Positions 1 through 5,300 of a DNA stretch of 9,009 nucleotides are shown in pieces. The stretch covers positions 1 to 9,009 of the forward strand of contig JAITPH010000154.1 in assembly GCA_031289515.1 (NCBI GenBank). The letters are read 5' to 3'. The DNA is from Tannerella sp. (GTDB lineage: Bacteria > Bacteroidota > Bacteroidia > Bacteroidales > Tannerellaceae). The first letter of the stretch is position 1. Each line of letters begins with the position of its first letter. Both the position numbers and the translations under genes were made by a program. The notes under the pieces were generated by a model, which was not told the DNA's origin, searched no databases, and was given only the letters and a program-made list of their open reading frames with translations.

Positions 1-1625
1 TTGATAGCCTGAATACTGTTTCCCATGCTCCGAAAGGCGTTATTCTCGTTATTCCGCCATGGAATTTCCCGCTGGCGATTCCTGTCGGTGGCGTGGCGGC
101 GTCTCTGGCTGCCGGCAATACGGTGATTCTTAAACCTGCAACGGTGGCGTTGCCGGTGGCATGGGAGTTTGCCAAATGTTTCTGGGAAGCAGGCGTTCCG
201 AAAGACGCATTGCAGGTTGTTTGCACGGCCGACCGCTCGTCGCTCGGCTATCTGGGCGCGCACCCGGCGATTAAGCATATCATTCTAACCGGCGGCACGG
301 ATACCGCTTTCCGCTTGCTCGAAAACAGCCCGCGCACGCCGCTCTCGGCCGAAACGGGCGGCAAAAACGCGATTATCGTCACCTCCAGCGCCGATCAGGA
401 TCATGCTATTTTGAACGCCGTTTCGTCGGCGTTCAGCAATGCGGGTCAGAAATGTTCGGCCTGTTCGCTCCTGTTTGTCGATAAAAAGAGGTTTAACGAC
501 GAATCCTTCAAGTCGAAGCTGAAAGACGCCGTTACAAGTCTGCGTACCGGAAGCGTTTGGGACACGATGAATTATGTAGGCCCCATGATCGACAACAACA
601 ACGAGAAACTGAAATATGCCATCGAACATCTCGAAGCTGGCGAATCGTGGCTGGTAGCCCCCGAATTTGTCGATGAAAGCAAATATATCCTCAAACCGAC
701 CGTGAAATACGGCGTGAAGCCGGGCAGTTATACGTTTAAGACCGAATTGTTTGCACCGCTGCTGTCGGTAGTCTGCATCGACGACTTGAAGCAGGGAATT
801 AAATTTGCCAACTCTTCGGAATACGGTCTGACAGCCGGTTTGCAAAGTCTGAATGAAGCCGAACAGAAGTTGTGGAAGAGCGCGATCAAGGCGGGCAATC
901 TCTATATCAATCGCGGTATTACGGGCGCAATCGTGCGTCGCCAGCCTTTTGGCGGCATGAAACGTTCCGCTTTCGGCGGCGGTATCAAGGCGGGCGGACC
1001 GAACTATGTCTCCTGCCTGGTGCAGTTTACCGAAAATAAAATCACCAAAGCGCCGTCGTCGAATTATTTCAGCGATTTAGTGGAGGACAGGGACGAAAGA
1101 ATACGTTTTGACTTCGGCTATTTGAATTTCCCGCATGTCTGGAGAAAAGAAATGTCGCAGGAAAGAGACTTCTGCTATGTCGACGGCGAGGAAAACATAT
1201 TCCGTTACCTGCCTCTGGGAAACATAGGCTTCCGCGTGGCCGACAGCGATAATCTCGCTGATGTTCTGATTGTCATTATTGCCGCTCATACGGTTAAAAC
1301 GGCGATTGGGATCAGCCTGTCTTCTTCCAATCCGAACATTCAGGCTATCGAGAAGTTTGCTTTTTCGCACTCGAAGTCGACGTTGACGGTTATTGTTCAG
1401 GACGAGGATGCCTTTATAGCCGATATGAATAAATATGAACGTATCCGCGCCTGCTCGACCGGTTTGTCCGATGCGCTTTACCAAGAAGCCGCCAAACTCG
1501 GCAAGTATGTCGCCGACTCGAAACCGTCGATCGAAGGTCGTCTGGAATTGCTGCATTACCTGAAGGAACAGAGCGTATCATACGAATATCACCGCTACGG
1601 CAGTGTTTTTGATGACGAAAGATAA
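1..1625 (+). CDS. putA: PutA-like L-glutamate gamma-semialdehyde (P5C) dehydrogenase, 5' truncated by window edge
   Basis: The reading frame is open from base 3, so the start lies outside the window; 540 complete codons are visible. The product oxidises glutamate semialdehyde/P5C to glutamate with NAD+, the second step of proline catabolism, in the cytoplasm. Seen: the aldehyde dehydrogenase signature PPWNFPLAIPVGG near base 54, AAGNTVILKPA at the NAD+ site, SAETGGKNA with the conserved Glu at 351-353, and NAGQKCSAC with the catalytic Cys at 453-455. After the dehydrogenase core there is a tail of about 180 residues ending in EGRLELLHYLKEQSVS...YHRYG, which resembles the C-terminal end of PutA proteins. 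This favours the bifunctional PutA over a stand-alone PruA, but the proline dehydrogenase half is not visible, so bifunctionality is inferred. The GTG at 93 is an internal codon, not a start. A GNAT gene follows after 9 bp. Confidence 0.88.
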   Translation, partial: DSLNTVSHAPKGVILVIPPWNFPLAIPVGGVAASLAAGNTVILKPATVALPVAWEFAKCFWEAGVPKDALQVVCTADRSSLGYLGAHPAIKHIILTGGTDTAFRLLENSPRTPLSAETGGKNAIIVTSSADQDHAILNAVSSAFSNAGQKCSACSLLFVDKKRFNDESFKSKLKDAVTSLRTGSVWDTMNYVGPMIDNNNEKLKYAIEHLEAGESWLVAPEFVDESKYILKPTVKYGVKPGSYTFKTELFAPLLSVVCIDDLKQGIKFANSSEYGLTAGLQSLNEAEQKLWKSAIKAGNLYINRGITGAIVRRQPFGGMKRSAFGGGIKAGGPNYVSCLVQFTENKITKAPSSNYFSDLVEDRDERIRFDFGYLNFPHVWRKEMSQERDFCYVDGEENIFRYLPLGNIGFRVADSDNLADVLIVIIAAHTVKTAIGISLSSSNPNIQAIEKFAFSHSKSTLTVIVQDEDAFIADMNKYERIRACSTGLSDALYQEAAKLGKYVADSKPSIEGRLELLHYLKEQSVSYEYHRYGSVFDDER

Positions 1626-1634
1626 CCTTGTCGC

Positions 1635-2138
1635 ATGATTTTCAGGAAGGCTGCATTGAATGACTTGCGTTCAATGATGGACGTCGTGCGTCAGGCTCAG
1701 GCATCATTGAAGGCTCTGGGGATAGACCAGTGGCAAAACGGCTATCCTTCGGAGGAAGTGATTTGTCGGGACATCGGCAACGGCGATGCGTTCGTCCTGA
1801 CCGATGATGATATTGTTATCGCGATGGCTACGGTTATATTCAATAACGAGCCGACTTACGATGTGATTTATGAGGGCGAATGGTTGAGCAGGGGCGAGTT
1901 TGTCGTGGTGCATCGCATGGCGGTTGCAGACTGTTCCAGAAAGAAAGGCGTCGCTTCGATTATTTTTCATGAAGTCGGCATGACGGCAAAGTCGCGGAAT
2001 ATATCAAGTTTCAAAATAGATACGCACGAAGGCAACATCCCGATGCGCAATGTCCTTTTGAAAAACGGTTTCAAATACTGCGGCAAAATATTTCTGAAAG
2101 ACGGCGCTCTTCGCCTCGCTTTCGAGAAAATACTTTGA
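1635..2138 (+). CDS. GNAT family N-acetyltransferase
   Basis: A 167-residue protein with the length and layout of a single GNAT domain, which transfers an acetyl group from acetyl-CoA to an amine; the acceptor here is unknown. Seen: an N-terminal strand and helix (MIFRKAALNDLRSMMDVV), a region containing LKALGIDQWQNGYPSEEVI as in many Bacteroidota and Firmicutes GNATs, a strand EFVVVHRMAVA leading into the acetyl-CoA pyrophosphate loop RKKGVASIIF (residues about 102-111), and the closing motif THEGNIPMRNVLLKNGFKYCG, typical of the family's last helix and strand. The ATG at 1635 is the first in frame after the upstream stop and gives a full-length domain; no good Shine-Dalgarno precedes it, as is usual in Bacteroidota. 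The 9-bp gap to putA suggests co-transcription, but the substrate need not relate to proline. Confidence 0.87.
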   Translation: MIFRKAALNDLRSMMDVVRQAQASLKALGIDQWQNGYPSEEVICRDIGNGDAFVLTDDDIVIAMATVIFNNEPTYDVIYEGEWLSRGEFVVVHRMAVADCSRKKGVASIIFHEVGMTAKSRNISSFKIDTHEGNIPMRNVLLKNGFKYCGKIFLKDGALRLAFEKIL

Positions 2139-2175
2139 ATAATGCGCTTCATTGCAGCATTTTCTTCTTATTACA

Positions 2176-2247
2176 AAACCGCTTAACAAACCGCTTAATA
2201 ATTTTTTTTTCATTTTGTTTCAAAATTAAGTGGTTTTTAAGTGGTTT
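2176..2247. repeat. Inverted repeat whose arms are tandem duplications of an 11-bp unit
   Basis: The left arm carries AAACCGCTTAA twice (2176-2186 and 2188-2198). The right arm carries TTAAGTGGTTT twice (2226-2236 and 2237-2247), which is the reverse complement of the left unit except for one C/T position. Read as RNA this folds into a stem of 23 pairs (2176-2199 with 2225-2247), with C2187 bulged, G-U wobbles at the variant position, and a 25-nt loop that includes nine T (2202-2210). It lies 37 bp past the GNAT stop and ends 16 bp before the -7 promoter box of the large gene. Two readings are possible: a four-half-site operator for a regulator of the large gene, or a hairpin at the 3' end of the putA-GNAT transcript. 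No U-tract follows the right arm, which argues against a classical rho-independent terminator. Confidence 0.8.
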
Positions 2248-2271
2248 GTTAAGTCTGATGTTTTATATTTG
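2245..2271 (+). promoter_or_regulatory. Putative Bacteroidota-type promoter of the multidomain hydrolase gene
   Basis: TATATTTG at 2264-2271 matches the Bacteroidota -7 consensus TAnnTTTG exactly. A TTTG at 2245-2248 could be the -33 element, although the spacing is a little short, and it overlaps the last unit of the upstream inverted repeat. Transcription would start near 2278, giving a 5' leader of about 28 nt before the ATG at 2306. The leader is AT-rich with no Shine-Dalgarno, as is common in this phylum. The overlap with the repeat suggests that a protein bound there would directly affect RNA polymerase. Confidence 0.55.
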
Positions 2272-2305
2272 TCGAAAATTAATAACAAATATAATATTTA
2301 ATGTA

Positions 2306-5300
2306 ATGAGAAGACTGTTTTTTTATTTTATGCTGCTTTTTGTTTGCCTGCAAGTTAGCGGGCAGACGAAAATTGTCTGTATCGGTGCGAGTATTACCGA
2401 AGGAGGCTATTTACCCAACGCAAAGGAAAACGCCTATCCGGGGCAACTGCAATCGTTGCTCGGAACGGCATATACGGTTGAAAACTATGGCGTCTCAAGC
2501 GCCACGATGCTCAAGAACGGCAATTTTCCATACTGGAAAACGGATGCTTACAAAAAAGCCCTGAAAAGCAATCCCGATATCGTATTTATCGATTTGGGAG
2601 GCAACGACGCAAAGGCTGTGAACCGTAAATATTACGGCGAAATGGAGCAGGATTGCAGCGAGATGATACGTTCATTCAAGGAATTGCCTTCGCATCCGCG
2701 AGTGATAGTCATCCTTCCGACCGCTTTTTTTGTCAAAGACACGAACGGCATCTACGACAGGGTGAGCCGTAATCAGGTTACGCCGCTGTTGCTGAAAGCC
2801 GCGCTGAAAGAAAATGTCGAAACGATAGACATGCACCCGCTGCTCGTCGATCGCTCCGATTTGATACCGGACGGTATACATCCCAACCTGAAAGGCTCTG
2901 AAATAATGGCAAAACGCATGTTTCAGCAAATAACCTTTCAGGTAGACAACTTTTTCGACATCTTCAAATCTCTGAAAAATGCGGGGATAGACTACAAAAT
3001 AAGCAGTTTCGCCGGTTATCAGTGCGCCGATTTCCGCCTGAACGGTCGCGAATGTAAAGTAGTCAAACCCAAGAAGACAGCCGCCGGTCATCCGTGGATA
3101 TGGCATACCCGCTTCTTCGGACACGAGCCGCAAACGGATATAGCCCTTCTCGAAAGAGGCTATCATCTCGTATACAACGATCAGGCTGAGAGGATGGGTA
3201 ACAAACAGAATATCGACGAATGGAACGAATTCTACAAATTACTTAACGATAACGGCTTGAGCCAAAAGGCAGTATTGGAAGGAATGAGCAGAGGCGGCGT
3301 GTACGTTTTCAATTGGGCTGCCGCCAATCCCGATAAAGTGGCCGCCGTATACGTCGACAATCCTTTGTTGGACATGAAAGCAATGTATTTCGGACCCGAC
3401 GGCAAAGCGAAGCCCGAAAACGAGATAACAAAAGGAATTAAAGAGAATTGGGGCATCGAAAGAAGCCGGATAAAGAGTTTCAAAGAAAGCCCGATAGACA
3501 AGATAGACGCCATCGTCAAAGGGAAATACCCTATTTTGATACTTTGTGCGGAACTGGACGAGGCAGCCGTAAATTCGCAGAACGCCTTTCCCTTCGAGAA
3601 AAAAATAAAGGAAAAAGGAGGCGAAATCACGGTAATCGAGAAAAAAGGCTTCAAGCATCACCCGCACAGTTTCCCGAATCCTACATATATAGTTGATTTC
3701 ATCGAAAAAGCGGTTAACAAGGACGCGCTGCTGTCGGTCAGGAAATATGATTCCTACAAGGGATTGGTGATGGCCGGCTATCAGGGCTGGTTTAGCTGTC
3801 CGGGCGACGGCGCCGACCGCGACTGGTATCATTACAGCGGCAGAGACGGACTGTTCAAACCGGGCGTCTGCACGATAGACATGTGGCCCGACGTCTCGGA
3901 ATATTCCAAGACGTATAAGACCGAATTTACCTTCGCCGACGGCAGTCCGGCTTATGTGATGAGCGAATACGACGAGTCGACGGTCGAAACGCACTTCCGC
4001 TGGATGCGCGAATATGGCGTCGACGGCGTGTTTGTACAGCGTTTCGTCGCCGAAATCAAACGCCCCAAAAGCTACAACCAGCTGAATAAAGTCTGGGAAT
4101 CGGCAATCAACGCCGCCAATGCCAACAACCGCGCTATAAGTATAATGTACGACCTTAGCGGAATGGTGCCCGGCGACGAGCAGTTGGTTTTGGACGATAT
4201 CGACGCCATCTCGGCAAAATACGATATAAAGGAACGAAAAAACAATCCTTCCTACCTGCATCATAACGGCAAACCGCTTGTCGCAGTCTGGGGAGTAGGC
4301 TTCAACGACCGCCGCAGATACGGTTTCAAGGAAGCCGAAATAATCATCGACGCTTTGATAAAGAGAGGTTTCAGCATCCTTATCGGCGTCCCGACACATT
4401 GGCGCGAAATGCACTCTGATACAATGGAAGACCCTGAACTGCATCGCCTCATCAAAAAATGTGATATTGTTATGCCTTGGTTAGTTGGTCGATTTGACGA
4501 GGAGAAGTTTCCGCCGTTCGCGAAAATAGTCAAGGAAGACATAGTTTGGTGCAAGGAAAACAATGTCGATTATGCGCCTTTGGCATTCCCCGGTTTTTCA
4601 TGGATTAATATGAATAAGCGGTCGAATCCGATTCCACGCAACAGGGGAAGTTTCTATTGGAAGCAACTGTCGAGCCATATCGCCAACGGCGCCGAGATGC
4701 TCTATCTGGCTATGTTCGACGAGATTGACGAAGGCACGGCTATCTTCAAGGTGGCAACGAAAGTGCCGGTCGGCGACAGTTATTTTCTGCCTTTGGACGC
4801 CGATTTGGGTAACGATTATTACCTGTTTCTGGCAGGCAGCGCCGGTAAAATATTGAAGAATGAAATGCCGTTAACGACGACTATCCCGGTCAGAGGCAAG
4901 CAGTCGGCGAATCCGTTTATCCGCGATTTGTACACGGCAGACCCTTCGGCGCATGTATGGGCTGACGGCAGGCTTTACGTCTATCCTTCGCACGACGTCG
5001 ACCCGCCGCGCGGATGCGACCTTATGGATCGCTATCACGTGTATTCGACCGATGACATGACGAATTGGACAGACCACGGCGAAATACTCAATTCAGGTCA
5101 GGTAGAATGGGGCAGGAAAGAAGGCGGATTCATGTGGGCGCCCGATTGCGCATATAAGAACGGAACGTATTATTTCTATTTTCCGCATCCGAGCGGGACG
5201 GACTGGAACAACACATGGAAAGTCGGCGTCGCTTCGAGTAAAAGTCCGGTCGGCGACTTCAAGGTCGAAGGCTACTTTGCCGGCATAGATTCGTTTGCCA

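Noticed and set aside
93..95. GTG at 93 as the start of a short aldehyde dehydrogenase
   Set aside because: The frame continues upstream to the window edge with conserved dehydrogenase sequence (PPWNFPLAIPVGG), so this is an internal Val codon.
2176..2247. Classical rho-independent terminator of the putA-GNAT transcript
   Set aside because: The stem is long but AT-rich and is not followed by a T-tract; the T-run lies inside the loop. Kept as an inverted repeat instead.
2135..2305. Extension of the large protein upstream to a TTG at 2135 or an ATG at 2258
   Set aside because: The extra residues are AT-driven and hydrophobic without family similarity, run through the inverted repeat, and both starts lie upstream of the predicted transcription start. 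The ATG at 2306 directly precedes a good signal peptide.
3239..4444. 401-codon open frame on the minus strand
   Set aside because: Antisense to the alpha/beta hydrolase and GH99-like domains, with no recognisable motif.
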